64,000 nt of DNA from Sclerurus mexicanus (Eukaryota; Chordata; Aves; Passeriformes; Furnariidae), in contig VWZF01007235.1 of assembly GCA_013396755.1 (NCBI GenBank), forward strand, positions 551,534 through 615,533, given 5' to 3'. Below, piece by piece: positions 26,146 through 36,400 of this stretch. The translations under genes were made by a program, and so were the position numbers. The notes beneath the pieces were generated by a model. The model was given only the letters and a program-made list of their open reading frames with translations. It searched no databases and was not told where the DNA came from. Position 1 is the stretch's first letter. The number at the start of each line of letters is the position of its first letter.

Positions 26146-26592
26146 GTGTTTTCCGGATTACACTTTCCAAACCAGTCAATTTGAGTGTTGAAGTGCTAAG
26201 GATTTGGAGGGTTTTTTTCCTGTTTTTTTTCTCTCAAAGAAGGTCTTGGGTTAAGAGCTCTGGGAAGAAAGGCACAGTATAACGCAGCTACACAAATCAC
26301 TGGGAAAACGACCCCCGGTAAGCACTGACTGTTCCAAGTCCCTGTTTCTCCTATTTCAAATCACCAGAGGCACACCAGACCCCTCCAACACACACTCCTC
26401 ACTCGCAGTGATGCATCTGGAGGAGCATCTGCCACCTCTGCCAACAGAGCCCCTGTAGTCACCCCACAACAGGGGGCCTGCACCCCCATCCTCCAGCCCA
26501 GCACACCCCTTATCCTGGGGGTCCTGCACCCACCAACACCCTGGTGAGCTCACCTCTCCACTCCAGAGGTCCTGCACCCTCAACCCCACCCC
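26146..26592. other. Unique DNA leading into the minisatellite
   Basis: No gene was recognised. From about 26470 the sequence becomes C-rich on the + strand and holds degenerate relatives of the downstream repeat (GGTCCTGCACCC-type motifs), so the ancestral array probably extended further left than the clear units. Confidence 0.6.
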
Positions 26593-27025
26593 TGCCCAGC
26601 TCATCCCTCCGTCCCTGATGTCTCACACCCTCCATCCCCTTGCCCAGCTCATCCCTCCATCCCTGATGTCCCGCACCCTCAATCCCCCCTGCCCAGCTCA
26701 TCCTTCCATCCCTGGTGTCCCGCACCCTCAATCCCCTTGCCCAGCTCATCCCTCCATCCCTGATGTCCCGCACCCTCAATCCCCCCTGCCCAGCTCATCC
26801 TTCCATCCCTGGTGTCCCGCACCCTCAATCCCCTTGCCCAGCTCATCCCTCCATCCCTGATGTCCCGCACCCTCAATCCCCCCTGCCCAGCTCATCCTTC
26901 CANTCCCTCCCCCCCTGATGCCCCCCCCCCCCAGCCCCCTTGCCCAGCTCATCCTTCCATCCCTGGTGTGCCGCACCTTCAACCCCCCTGCCCGGCGCAC
27001 TCCTCCATCCCCGGGGGTGCCGCAC
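26593..27025 (+). repeat. C-rich minisatellite, 48/49-bp units in a 97-bp higher-order pattern
   Basis: About nine units begin at 26593, 26641, 26690, 26738, 26787, 26835, 26884, 26941 and 26989. Each starts TGCCCAGCTCATCC and continues through CCATCCCTG(A/G)TGTCCCG and CACCCTCAATCCCC. Spacing alternates 48 and 49 bp and sequence variants alternate with it (CCCTCC..GATG against CCTTCC..GGTG), giving a 97-bp dimer. The unit from 26884 is disrupted, contains an N at 26903 and is followed by a run of about 14 C near 26921-26932. The array keeps several frames open on both strands, so long ORFs here are artefacts. Confidence 0.95.
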
Positions 27026-27450
27026 ACGGGCTCGCTCCGGGTGACACCTGCCGGCGGCTCTGCGGGCGGGCGGGGACGCGGCCGTGTGCGGGAGAGCAGA
27101 GCCCCCTCCGCCGCCCCGCGCCCCCGCTCCNGGCACACCGGCCCCGGGGCGGGGGCGCGGTGGCAGGCGCGGTACCCCGGCTGGCTCCCACCCCCTCGCC
27201 TCTCTCTGCCGCCCACCCCTCGCCTCTCCCCGCGTGGCCGCACGGGTCGCTCCAGCCCCGCACTGCCGGCGCTAAGGTGCGGTGCCCGGGCTGGGGAAGG
27301 AGGCGAGGCAATGGCGAGGCAGCCGAGCGCCGCTCGCTCGTGTACGTATTTGTATTACTTTATGGAAGTCACCAACTATCGCTGCGGCGCCTCAGTCAGC
27401 GCCGGGAGCTGCCCGGCAGAGCAGGGCAAGGCTGGCTCGCTCTGATTCGG
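26985..27450 (+). promoter_or_regulatory. CpG island, probable KCND3 promoter region
   Basis: The sequence changes abruptly to very high GC with many CpG dinucleotides, for example GCGGGCGGGCGGGGACGCGG, CCCCGGGGCGGGGGCGCGG and GGCGAGGCAGCCGAGCGCCG. CpG islands of this type mark vertebrate promoters. It lies about 4.8-5.3 kb 5' of the KCND3 coding exon on the same strand, and no TATA box stands out. An N at 27131 marks an unresolved base. A GTAAGAG donor-like site follows at 27588. That this is the KCND3 promoter is inferred from position only; it could also serve an antisense or divergent transcript. Confidence 0.6.
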
Positions 27451-27949
27451 GCTTCTAGTTATTTACTTAATGGAGATTCGCCGGCAAACAGATAAATGAG
27501 AGAGGATGACAGGTCTCTGAGGGTGCCGAGTCCAACTTCTGGCCGTGGATGAAAGAGAGATGCTGAGGTGGTGTGGAGACAGGACTGGTAAGAGCTGCCG
27601 AGGAGCAGGGCAAGCCAGCACAGCAGGACGAGGGGGAAAGGGAAGGTGGTGGCAAGGCAGAGGGGAGAAGCAGAGAAGGAAAGGTCATTTTAAATCCGAA
27701 TTATTTCTTTTTCTTCCTGAACCTCCGGCCCTGGCTAAGGTGTCGGTTGTAGGTTGGTGATGTTGGAGGAATAGCTTATTTTCTTGTCCAGAAGGAACCT
27801 CTCCTGCGTGGTCTGAGAGCCAGGGACACAGAGGATGCTCCGGGAGGGACCCGTGAAGTTCATCCCATACTTTTCCCCCCTTCATCCCCCCCTTGCCACT
27901 GCTGGCACATTAGCATGCAGGGTAGGCTCTGGTGTGTATTTAACGACTC
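27451..27949. other. Sequence between the two CpG-rich blocks
   Basis: No conserved coding frame was seen. The best-looking signal is a donor-like CTG|GTAAGAG with the exon side ending at 27587, which could end a first exon started in the CpG island. Purine-rich stretches follow at about 27600-27690. If transcription starts in the island, this is either 5'UTR or early intron. Confidence 0.4.
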
Positions 27950-28403
27950 CATTTGCCAGTGTCTCTGTTAGCTCACACCGCCCTTCTCCAGCCGCGCTCC
28001 ACAACCCGCCTCCCCGGACCAGCCGGGTCCATCTCCCCGCTGCGGCCACCCCGGCGGACTCTCCGGGACCCGGGTGCCATTCCCAGCTGGATCAGGCAGC
28101 GAGGGCAAAGCCGCGAGCGGTCCTGGAAGGGGAGGGCGCAAAGCGAAGCGAGCTCAGGCGAGAGAGGCAGCGAAAGCCTCCGTCTCGGCAGTAATGAGGG
28201 AGAAGCCGTTTAGTCATCTCTCTATATATGCTTTCACAATGATGATGATCGCATTTACTGATTGCTGCTGACTGCATTTAGAGAGGGAGTCAAGAGGCAG
28301 GCAGCACAGTTCACCTTTTATCCTGAGGAGTGACTGCTCCCCCTTCCTTCCAGTTCCCCACATTTAGCCCTACTTTTGGGCGCCGAGTGTCTCTCCTAGC
28401 CAG
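27950..28403 (+). other. KCND3: Candidate KCND3 5' non-coding exon and proximal promoter
   Basis: A second CpG-rich block (about 27985-28200) is followed by a less GC-rich part and then by CTAGCCAG|GTAAGGCAG, a consensus splice donor after base 28403. The coding exon downstream begins with a good acceptor and leaves its start codon 76 bp inside the exon, so a non-coding upstream exon is required, as is usual for KCND genes. This segment is the best-placed candidate. The 5' boundary (transcription start) cannot be seen. Alternative first exons are possible, including one ending at 27587. Confidence 0.45.
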
Positions 28404-31400
28404 GTAAGGCAGCGCTGCGAGCCGGCAAGATGGGGCTCTCTGGGCTGACTGCGAGGGAGGGAGGGGAGAAGTTTGGATGTATTTATCCTAAGCCTGTTGC
28501 TTTTGCTCCTAAATCTCTCCAGCAGGCTGAGGGAGTGAGCGTTTGGCAGAAAGTTTTATTTTCTGATGTGGTTGCGAAGGGAAGGGATGTGTGAGTGACC
28601 GAGGATATCGAGTCTTGGCTGGCATATTTCGCTTTAAAGCAAATGTCTCTTTGCTGCCTGAGCCTGACCCAACAAGGACAGGAGAGGGAGGAAGGAATGA
28701 TGTCAAGGCTCCTCACTCCCATTAGCAATGTCTCATCAAGAACCTCACAGTATGTTTATGGGGCAGAATTCAAATCATCCCTGTCTGCTTCTAGAAAGGG
28801 AAACACTGAGATTTTCGGTCCGTTCCTGCTTTTGTGAGACCATGAAGAGAAAATTATTAAGTGCGGCATTGCCGTGGGAGCTAGTGGGGTAAGAATCCAT
28901 CCTTTATTTCTTGACCCTTTAGGTGAACAGACAGAACTGTTCTCTGAAGTTTTCCTGCAGAGCTCTCCTGCCCTGCCATGCCTGTCAGGTTTTTGTTTCA
29001 AGCTGGGACGAAACCACAGTGCCCACAGAGTGGCTGCAGCACAGACAAACCGCGGGAGCCAGCGATGGTCGGGAGGGACCCAGATGGGGTTGGAAGTCCT
29101 GGGAGGGGGACAGGTGGCTCATACCTCAGCCTTTGCCATCAAATTTCCTTGACCATTCCACTGTCCTCATAATTATCTCTAAAGGAAACAGATTCTTTTC
29201 TCTACGAATGCTGACTTTTTTAAATCAGGAGGCAAATTATTTTATTTCATGTACCAGGTCTTCTAAATGTCATCAGCAGGGTGCCAGTCTGCTGTTAACT
29301 AGTTCCTTTCAAATGACATGCAGAAATTATGGCAATTAAAATGAGAAATATGGGTGTAGCTAAATATATGCTTGTTAGAATTAAAGGGTGTCTGTTTTCT
29401 GTGTGAGCTGAAGAGACTCTGTGGACAGTAGAGTAGAATTTGAGTCCAGCCAATTGCTTTCCAGCCTAAACAGACTGGATAGCAGTTACCAAAGCCCAGG
29501 CAGGCAGAAAAGGAGGATTCTTCCCACATTCTATAGGCAAACTTGTTACTTCGTCTTTTTTCTGCTCAGCTTAGATTGTGCAGCCCTGAATGACAAATCC
29601 AGTCCTATCTCTCTCCCCATTTTCTGTCTCGTATTTTGGGGACGGGTGAAGTTCCAAGGACTTACAGACAAGGAAAAGCAAAATGTTTGTGATAGGAGAT
29701 TTCATCACTCTTCTCCCTCTCACTCTTCAGAAAACTTATAGCCAAAAAAGATCCTTTCTTTCTTTTTCTCTTTACTATTTTGTGGATAAAATGGGACAGA
29801 TTCAATGCAACTTAGAAAGCTAAGCTGTGCATGCTCTGTTTTCTTCACCAGCTGCATCTCTTAGAGAAATGGGAACTAAACTTTCACGGAAGAATTCCCC
29901 TCTCTTTGGCTTTAATATCTTCTCCATTTCATAGCCCAGATATTTATAGCTTCCCTACACATACTGCCAGCATAGAAGGACCCATTTTATCTTTAAAAAT
30001 TGATTTAAGAATGTGTAAGTCACTTATGAGTTGCCATTGCTTTATTAGAACAATTATATGTGAAGTATTTATAGTGCCTGAGCAGCTAATGTAGGTAACC
30101 TGGAATCTACTACCAAAGTTATAAAAGTACAGAAGAGATTTCTAACGCGGTTCCCCGGAGAAATCCGGGGAGATGAAGATCCAGTGTGATGAAGCTGGTC
30201 AGGTCAGGTCACCCTACATCGCCAATCAGCCCCGGTAGAGGGACTGTGTTGGTGTTAATTGAAATTAAAAAGCAGAGAAGACAGATTACCAGCAGGGAAA
30301 GGAGGAACAAGACGCTTTATCTTCGTTTCTTGATATTTTGCCTGTATTTGGTGATAAATGAACAAAACAGTTCCTATTTTGCTGCCTCCTGTTCTTACAT
30401 GTTTCATAAACGTTAAGAGACCTGCCACTGCTGGTAGAAGGCATAGGTTTGAGCCCACTGAGCCCTCGGAGATGCCCTTTCAGCTGAGGATTTGGGATCT
30501 TTTCAAAGTCAAGCAGGAAAAGTTTGCAGTGCCGTGCTGTGCCTCGCACAGACGACAGAGCCTGGTCCCCAGGGCTGCCAGCCCGGCACTATTAACGCAA
30601 TAAATTCCCTCTTTAGGGCGAGAGAAAAAGTAGTGCTTTGTAATATCGAGCAATTCTTTAGGGGGAAATATTGTGGGATTCTTGCTCCAGTGCCATGTAG
30701 ATAAGCAAAGTGTCTCCTCGGGATAAGCATCACTATGGATTATGATATGTTTCATAATTACAAAACCTCTTCCAGCAGCAGTAAGACGCTCGCACGAGGG
30801 ATTTCAATTGTCCTTTAGATAGTAAAATTGCAGCGAAGGATGCTCCACATTAAGGTGATGAATGTTAATTTGTCCTAAAGAGGAAGAGCATTTCTCTGAG
30901 CAGTTCAGTCATTTTCGCCACAGATTGGTTCCATCATTTTTTATTCAGTATTTTGATGGCCTGTTGAAATCAATAATGCTGCAGCCTTAGTGGCTGGAAT
31001 GGCAGCTTTCATACAATTTAAAAACTTTAGAGTAACACTGCCTACAAAGATACCGTTAAGCTTTGAGGGCCTGAGTCAGTGGAATCAATGGAATTTCCAT
31101 TGATAAATTGACTTTTGATAGGGCTCCTAATGCATCTTATATGATAATGGCACCTTTCTTCAGATAATTTCATGGTAGAGTTAGAAAAGCATTAGGGAAA
31201 TGAAAGCAAATGCAAGTTAAAACAAAAGTTCAAGACCATAAGATCTCTGACCAAGGATCAAAAAGATAAAGAAAACACACGGTTAGATCAGAACCACAAA
31301 AACTACTTGAACTTCAAGAGAATATTGGTCTCCAGTGGCTGAGGGTCTGGACAACTTGGGGTATTATTCAGCTAAGAATCCAAGAGTGCAGTGAGCATAG

Positions 31401-32276
31401 TTTGTTTCAAAATAACAGTCCTTCAGTTCTTCAGCTGAAGGAGTTTTGCCTCCATTAGCCAGGAAATAAGCAAGGAGTTCCTGTTGGAAGGAAATTCTCC
31501 AGCTTTGGAGGCTTCCCTCATGCCCATGTTCTTGTGACTCAGTAGCCTAATCCATCATCTTTCACACCTGGGATTGAAGGTGACTCTTGCTCAGGTGTTC
31601 TGAGCAATGTTTCCCTGAAAGCCAGAATTTTCCTCTGCTCTGGTGCAGGGTTCGAATTCTTCACTAGAGTAAAACCCACCTCTAAATTAAAGAGAGCACC
31701 AAAAAACTGCCGCTGAGGCCAGGTCTTGCATTAAAGGTGGAAGAAAAACAGTGAAAACGAGAGATTTTTTCCCATTTCTTTCAACTGGAGATGTTCTCAG
31801 CGCGGGATTCGGAACATACTGGACTTGTTTAAGAGTGGAAACACAGCTGAGCCCAGCCGTGGGTTCTTGCGGCGCTCGATTTCGCGGGGTGAGCTGCAAG
31901 CTGATTTCACTGGAGTTCCCAGGCCTTTCTTGACAGCTGTAGTTAAACTGATGAGCACATGAGTCTTACACCTGGGGAATTATGGATTAGTCTTGTTTGT
32001 GAGGAAGCAAATATAAATTACCGTGTTTATGCTACTTTTAAAATGCTTTTAATGAGGAATCATTTGCTATTCAAAATTTCAATCTATAATAATGCCATAA
32101 CCTCACTGAGCTGATTACCATGTGCCTTGTTTAACATCATTCTTCAACTGGGAGGTGAAGGCAAGCCAGTTATTTCAAATGCTCCTGTCTGTGCTGATAC
32201 CGAACTCTTTAACACAACAGGGCAAGACACCCCCTGGCTGACTGCGTGCTGTGTTCTGTTTTGCTCTGTGTTTTAG
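28404..32276 (+). other. Inferred KCND3 intron 1 (between 5'UTR exon and coding exon)
   Basis: The stretch begins with the consensus donor GTAAGG and ends with a pyrimidine-rich acceptor, TTCTGTTTTGCTCTGTGTTTTAG. It contains no CR1 element that I can recognise and no convincing coding frame. AT-rich blocks occur at about 29340-29400, 29990-30100 and 30830-31240; the last includes a perfect 21-bp palindrome and an AP-1-like TGAGTCA. The left end depends on the 28403 donor being real. Confidence 0.5.
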
Positions 32277-32291
32277 ATGGAACTGATCTGA
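32277..32291 (+). other. Four-codon upstream ORF at the exon boundary
   Basis: If splicing uses the acceptor at 32276, the exon starts with ATGGAACTGATCTGA, a four-codon ORF (M-E-L-I) that stops 61 bases before the KCND3 start. Bases before the ATG would come from the upstream exon, so its context depends on which first exon is used. Short upstream ORFs can lower translation of the main ORF; whether this one is used is unknown. Confidence 0.5.
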
Positions 32292-32352
32292 CTTCCGGCA
32301 GGTCTCAGGAGCATCCCAACTATCCTCTCCAGTGACAAGGCCTGGAGTCATC
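32277..32352 (+). other. KCND3: KCND3 5'UTR portion of the first coding exon
   Basis: The exon start is placed after TTTTAG at 32271-32276, which has a strong polypyrimidine tract before it. The 76 bases between the acceptor and the ATG contain one other ATG, exactly at the first base of the exon. The chosen KCND3 start at 32353 has A at -3 and G at +4, a good Kozak context. In-frame codons before it (from a GTG at 32332) lack any ATG, so translation from further upstream in this frame is not supported. Confidence 0.75.
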
Positions 32353-33461
32353 ATGGCAGCAGGAGTAGCGGCGTGGTTGCCCTTCGCCAGGGCGGCTGCC
32401 ATAGGATGGATGCCAGTGGCCAACTGTCCTATGCCACTGGCTCCAACGGAGAAGAACAAGAGGCAGGATGAGCTGATCATTCTCAATGTGAGTGGCAGGC
32501 GGTTCCAGACCTGGAGGACTACACTGGAGAGATACCCGGACACTCTCCTGGGCAGCACCGAGAAGGAGTTCTTCTTCAACGAGGACACCAAGGAGTACTT
32601 CTTCGACCGGGACCCCGAGGTCTTCAGGTGCATCTTAAATTTTTATAGAACTGGCAAGCTGCACTACCCCAGGTACGAGTGCATCTCTGCCTATGACGAA
32701 GAGCTCGCCTTCTACGGGATCCTCCCTGAAATCATCGGGGACTGCTGCTATGAAGAGTACAAGGACAGGAAGCGGGAAAACGCGGAGCGGCTGATGGACG
32801 ACAACGACTCGGAGAACAACCAGGAAGGCTCCATGCCATCCCTGAGCTTCCGGCAGACCATGTGGCGAGCCTTCGAGAACCCCCACACCAGCACCTTAGC
32901 CTTAGTCTTTTACTACGTCACCGGTTTCTTTATCGCCGTCTCTGTGATCACCAACGTGGTGGAAACTGTCCCTTGCGGCACGGTGCCCGGGAACAAGGAG
33001 CTTCCATGTGGGGAGAGATACGCCGTGGCTTTCTTTTGCTTGGACACGGCTTGCGTGATGATTTTCACGGTTGAGTACCTGTTGAGACTCTTCGCGGCCC
33101 CGAGTCGCTACAGGTTCATCAGAAGCGTGATGAGCATCATCGACGTGGTGGCCATCATGCCGTACTACATCGGCCTGGTGATGACCAACAACGAGGACGT
33201 CAGCGGGGCCTTCGTGACGCTAAGGGTTTTTAGGGTTTTCAGGATTTTCAAGTTCTCCCGCCATTCCCAAGGCCTGAGAATCTTGGGCTACACTTTGAAG
33301 AGCTGTGCCTCCGAGCTCGGCTTTCTCCTCTTTTCCCTCACTATGGCAATCATCATCTTTGCAACTGTGATGTTTTACGCGGAGAAAGGGTCTTCGGCGA
33401 GCAAATTCACCAGTATTCCTGCTTCCTTTTGGTACACTATTGTAACCATGACAACTCTGGG
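32353..33461 (+). CDS. KCND3: KCND3 (Kv4.3) A-type potassium channel, first coding exon (residues 1-369 and part of 370)
   Basis: This exon encodes the N-terminal half of the pore-forming Kv4.3 subunit. Kv4.3 carries fast-inactivating outward K+ current at the plasma membrane of neurons and heart muscle (ISA, Ito) with KChIP and DPP6/DPP10 partners. Visible features: the hydrophobic N terminus MAAGVAAWLPFARAAAIGWM (KChIP binding, inactivation); the T1 tetramerisation domain (about 40-145) with the Shal-type zinc motif H-x5-C-x20-CC at H104, C110, C131 and C132; S1 (~182-203), S2 (~224-247) and S3 (~256-277); S4 (~288-306) with R291, R294, R297, K300 and R303; S5 (~321-342); and the pore helix (~355-367) ending T-T-L-G. 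The exon stops after two bases of codon 370, the first glycine of the selectivity filter, at a GTGAGT donor, so about 285 residues (YGD onward, S6, C terminus) lie outside the window. Kv4.3 rather than Kv4.2 is called from ANCPMPLAP, KRQDELI and TEKEFFFNEDTKEYFF. Confidence 0.97.
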
Positions 33462-36400
33462 GTGAGTAGTACTTTTCCTTTCCCTGCGCGGCGGGCGGGC
33501 ACGTACCGGGAGCTCGACTTCAGCTACTCCTCTGGGTGCATGTTTGAAAAGGGGCTGGAGCTGTCGAGGGCTTGATTGTTCTTTGCCTTACAACTTGTGC
33601 AGTTTATGTGAAGTCGTACAAAACAGCAAAAGCACTTCCACCCACTTGACAAATGCTTGGCACCACGGTAAATGAGTGCAGGAGGAGCAAGGCGGTGGAG
33701 TAGCAGGTCCTGATTTGCACTCCTTCTGCGGGAGAGAAAAGTTGACACGAGTGCAAGGGAGCTGGCAGAGAGATCTGCTGCTGCTTTTCCCTGCCGTTCA
33801 CTCGAGCCATAGGTTTCACACAAAGCTGCTGATGTATGTGTCGTGTCTCTCCGCAATGTCGGTCGTTGTTTCTTCGCTTGACGTGCCAGGAACTCCAGAT
33901 TTCCTGAATTCAAACGGAGGTTGTGGGTCACTGTGCTGGAAACACTCAGAGGTCGCCAGGACGCGATCTGTTTTCTGCTTCATTGAGCAGGATATGGGCT
34001 TCTGGTCTGTGTGGAGTTGGGAGTTTGAAAACTGAGTATGCTGTGGTGGTTGCAGTAGGATTTCGAACATTCCCATGGACAGGTACAAAGACAGTGAAAT
34101 CAAAGCAAGGGGAATGTAGCCTGGAGGGCACTTTTCCCCCTTACATTTCATTTCCGCCTTACAGATGTTTCTACTGAGATTATAGATTTGTGCTTCTGCT
34201 GCTCTGAACCTTTGTGAGCAGAAAGGCCAAGCCTTCACCCTGGCAAGGTTATGGAAAAGAAAGTGGGCATTGCAGGCTGCTGCTTTGGGGCAGTCACAAA
34301 GCTGTGATCAAGTGGAATCTCTTCAATACATTAAGGTTATAGTTACTTTGCGAAGAGTTTTCCCACCGGAGGGTTCAGACACTTTTAATATTCAGATATA
34401 GAGAATTCTTGTTCTTGTAGTACAGTAACTACTTTTTCTCTAAACTGCCTTTGATTTTAAACACTTCTTCATGCCTATTACACGCTAGCAGGCTCACAGT
34501 AGCACTTTTAAATTATTAAAATCATAATTCAGCTGTCAGAAAGGCGCCAAATCCAGGCATATGACAACTGAGAGTCTGAATCTCTTCATTAAGTGCAAAT
34601 GTAGAACCTGTTTGTCACAGTCACCTAAAGATCTCTTATTCCTCCTCTTTAATATCTAAGCAAAGTTTGCAAGTTTATGGCAAAAGCTGCTCCTTACTCT
34701 GGGAAAGTCAGTGCTTACTTAGAAATGGAAGCTGGGCTTTGCAACCCAGCACTCCCCACCCTGTGGCTCAGCTTTCCATGCTCTGACTGGTCCATACTGG
34801 TCAGTTTGCACCCTCCTGTCCCCACCACCTTATCTGAGCATCTTCACAGGGACACCTGCCCCGGGTGGCTTCTTCATGCGTGTGTCGTCTGCACAAGGGG
34901 AAGTGCATGAAAAGACCGTTCTATTTTCGGGTTTCTGTTTAATAAGGATCACACCCATCCCTCTATCTCCATGTGCCTGTGCCCATTCACACCTTTGCTG
35001 TTATATCTTTGTGACAGGAGCGCTGGGGTCAAGGGGACACTCTGTGTCGGTTGGGAACAAACCCAACACGTGCACAAAGTGCTGGAGTGCAGCTCAGTCT
35101 CTGCTCCTGTCAGGGCAGTGGCTCCGTTTCGGTCTCTTTCCCTCCCTTTCTGAACGCACAGATAGACAAACCAAAGCGCTCCCAAGGACCTTAGAGTGCT
35201 CTCAATCTGTTGTAATCACAAGAAATTATAGCTAAATGAGTGCTTTAAATGAGTTGACATGGATTTAAGAAATCGGATATTTAAACACAGCTTTGTAAAA
35301 ATTCATTGGGAAGGGACTTATAAGATGCTGCCAAACTCTTACAGATTCATTCTCTGGCATTTGGGATTTTTTCTATTCAATTTTTTTTCAGGATTTTAAT
35401 TAAAATAGGTGTCTGTAGCAAAGAGTCTGTCAGCTGAACTTAGTGTTGTATCACAGAGCTACAAGAAACTCAGAAACCTCCATAAGAGCAGACCCTGAGG
35501 AGCCACTGTGCACAGGGACAACACCCATCTGCCCACGACCACACTCAGCAGCTCCCTGTGCTTCCTTATCCGGGCACCTGAAGCCAAGCATTCTCCCAAA
35601 ACCAGGGCTAGAAAGAGAAATTGCAGCTATGAGCCACAAAAACCCGATTGCTGCCAGACCAGCTCCACAGAGCCCCGTCTGGACCCCCTTGGAGAGGCAT
35701 TTTTGGAGTTGGTCAGGACCGTGGTGGGGTCCCAGCACCGGTGGAACAAGGCACTGGCTGTGCCACAACTCTCACCCACGATTTGGCATCACAGCACTGA
35801 AATTCAGGACCTTTAGAAGCAGAACCTTTCTCCTCAGGTCATTCCCACCATGTGGTGTGGGTGGCTGACCCTCCTCGAGGAATTAACCCTCCTGGCTCCT
35901 TTCCTTTCCCCACAAATCCGTTCAGTTCTGACAAACTGTCACTTGCAGGCAATATTTCATATACATCTCTCTTCAGAAGTCATTTCAATCTATGTATACA
36001 TGGATATATTTTTTCTTTTCAACATGGACACATTTAAACCCAGAGAAGTGGGTATTTCCCTGACACTGGAATCCCACCATTGCTTTGACACAGTTCTTTA
36101 TAGGAGTGATTTGGAATATACAGGATAACTTTTGCCATGTTTTAAGACATTAAAAATTAGCTCTATTTATATAAAATGAGAAGTTTAGTTGCAACAAACG
36201 AACAAGGTGAGCAGGGGGAAACCATTAATCCTCCCACTGTACTGTGCATCAGCTGCTGTTCCAGTTTCCTAAGTATCTTTAGGATACAATTGAATTTCCA
36301 GACTTGACCCATAAATAAAAAGCAATAAAAATGCATTTCTTCTGGAAGGTGAAGCACTACATCAATAAATAACTGCTGGTTTTGGTGGAGTTACTGTGCA

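Noticed and set aside
26776..27495. Long open frames on both strands (155-227 codons) across the minisatellite and CpG island
   Set aside because: The C-rich 48/49-bp repeat lacks stops in several frames on both strands, and the frames cross N bases. There is no domain, and the repeated words follow the DNA period.
30152..30171. Short GC-rich hairpin (7-bp stem TCCCCGG/CCGGGGA)
   Set aside because: Too short and isolated to support an RNA or regulatory feature; expected by chance at this window size.
32332..32352. Seven-codon N-terminal extension of KCND3 starting at a GTG
   Set aside because: No ATG is present in these codons, and the conserved Kv4 N terminus starts at the ATG at 32353, which has a good Kozak context.
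33463..33465. TGA stop immediately after the KCND3 coding exon
   Set aside because: It is not a truncation: the TGA overlaps the GTGAGT splice donor, and the protein stops exactly at the conserved exon end inside the pore filter.
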